A stretch of DNA of 6,876 nucleotides from the NCBI GenBank assembly GCA_021779005.1, contig JAJYBN010000062.1, positions 1 to 6,876 of the forward strand, written 5' to 3'. Origin of the DNA: Pseudomonadota bacterium (GTDB lineage Bacteria > Pseudomonadota > Gammaproteobacteria > Natronospirales > REEB76). The notes beneath the pieces were generated by a model. That model was not told the origin of the DNA, did not search any database, and saw only the letters and a list, made by a program, of their open reading frames with translations. Below, in pieces: positions 6,420 to 6,876 of the stretch; the first letter of the stretch is position 1; each line of letters begins with the position of its first letter. The position numbers and the translations under genes are program-made.

Positions 6420-6876
6420 ATGATCAGGTGCTGGCCATCCCTCCAGCGGGCTATTCTGTTCCCGGCACTGGGCATCCTGGCCCTGGCGGCGGGTACAGCC
6501 CGTGCAAACGACACTCTCATGCGTTTCCCCACCCTGCACGGGGATTCCGTGGTATTTGAAGCCCATGGCAACCTGTGGGAAGTGAATCGAGCTGGAGGTA
6601 CCGCGCGCCGGCTCACCACCGATTCCGGCTATGACCTGATGCCGCGCTACTCGCCCGATGGCCAGTGGATCGCCTTCACCGGCCAATACCAAGGCAATAC
6701 CGACGTCTACGTGATACCTGCCGGTGGTGGAGTCGCCAGACGCCTGACCTTCCACTCGGATGTAGTAGGGGATGCACCTCTGCGTTGGGGACCGGACAAC
6801 ATGGTGGTCACTTGGACTCCCGACAGCAAAAACATCGTCTTCCTTTCGCGCCGCACAACCTTCAATTCATGGTTTG
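6420..6876 (+). CDS. Tricorn protease homologue, N-terminal part (cut by window edge)
   Basis: An open frame of 152 codons runs from ATG 6420 to the right edge without a stop. It begins with a Sec signal peptide (hydrophobic core about residues 11-25, cleavage after ARA at 27-29). The mature protein opens with MRFPTLHGDSVVFEAHGNLW (34-53), the typical beginning of bacterial tricorn proteins. Beta-propeller repeats with PD40-type motifs follow: YSPDGQWIAFTGQ (77-89) and TPDSKNIVFLSRR (133-145), separated by DVYVIPAGGG and RRLTFHSDVV. Tricorn proteases are very large (roughly 1,000 residues), with two propellers, a PDZ domain and a C-terminal S41-type serine protease domain, and they degrade peptides. 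The signal peptide puts this one in the periplasm, unlike cytosolic archaeal tricorn. The catalytic part lies outside the window, so activity cannot be judged. Confidence 0.9.
   Translation, partial: MIRCWPSLQRAILFPALGILALAAGTARANDTLMRFPTLHGDSVVFEAHGNLWEVNRAGGTARRLTTDSGYDLMPRYSPDGQWIAFTGQYQGNTDVYVIPAGGGVARRLTFHSDVVGDAPLRWGPDNMVVTWTPDSKNIVFLSRRTTFNSWF

Noticed and set aside
6368..6755. Minus-strand open frames opposite the tricorn start
   Set aside because: The plus strand has a good ribosome site, a signal peptide and propeller motifs; the minus frames have none.

Overview
The window reads as an ordinary chromosomal stretch of a GC-rich Gram-negative proteobacterium, most likely gamma- or betaproteobacterial. 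The support is a periplasmic Skp/OmpH chaperone, an E. coli-like L-threonine aldolase, a CorA channel, and a secreted tricorn-type protease that begins with a signal peptide. I see no insertion sequence, phage gene, tRNA, rRNA or CRISPR array. All complete genes are intact, and coding density is high.

Left part (1-2335): on the minus strand a small 75-residue protein of unknown function (692-919) is followed by the N-terminal 205 residues of a bacterial deoxyhypusine-synthase-like protein that runs off the left edge. Divergent to them is an APC-superfamily permease of the arginine/agmatine antiporter type (1028-2335). A DHS-like enzyme beside a basic amino acid/polyamine type transporter suggests a polyamine-related neighbourhood, but this is inference. 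The two transcription units share an 11-base motif containing a TACAAT -10-like hexamer upstream of the DHS-like gene and of the permease gene.

Middle (2383-5726): corA follows the permease on the plus strand, 47 bases after its stop. It meets convergently, 24 bases apart, a minus-strand run transcribed as skp/ompH, then ltaE, then a fumarylacetoacetate hydrolase family (FAHD1-like) gene, with gaps of 70 and 25 bases. LtaE and the FAH protein may share an operon.

Right part (5727-6876): a four-helix membrane protein resembling a fragment of heme-copper oxidase subunit I (5852-6256, minus) ends just before a perfect 15-bp hairpin. It is divergent from the start of a secreted tricorn protease homologue (6420 to the right edge, plus).

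No single new system stands out. The points most worth checking are the polyamine-type DHS/permease locus with its shared promoter-like motif, a CCC-TGA stop context in the small gene that could in principle allow a +1 frameshift, the orphan oxidase-like membrane protein, and the long hairpin without a T-tract.
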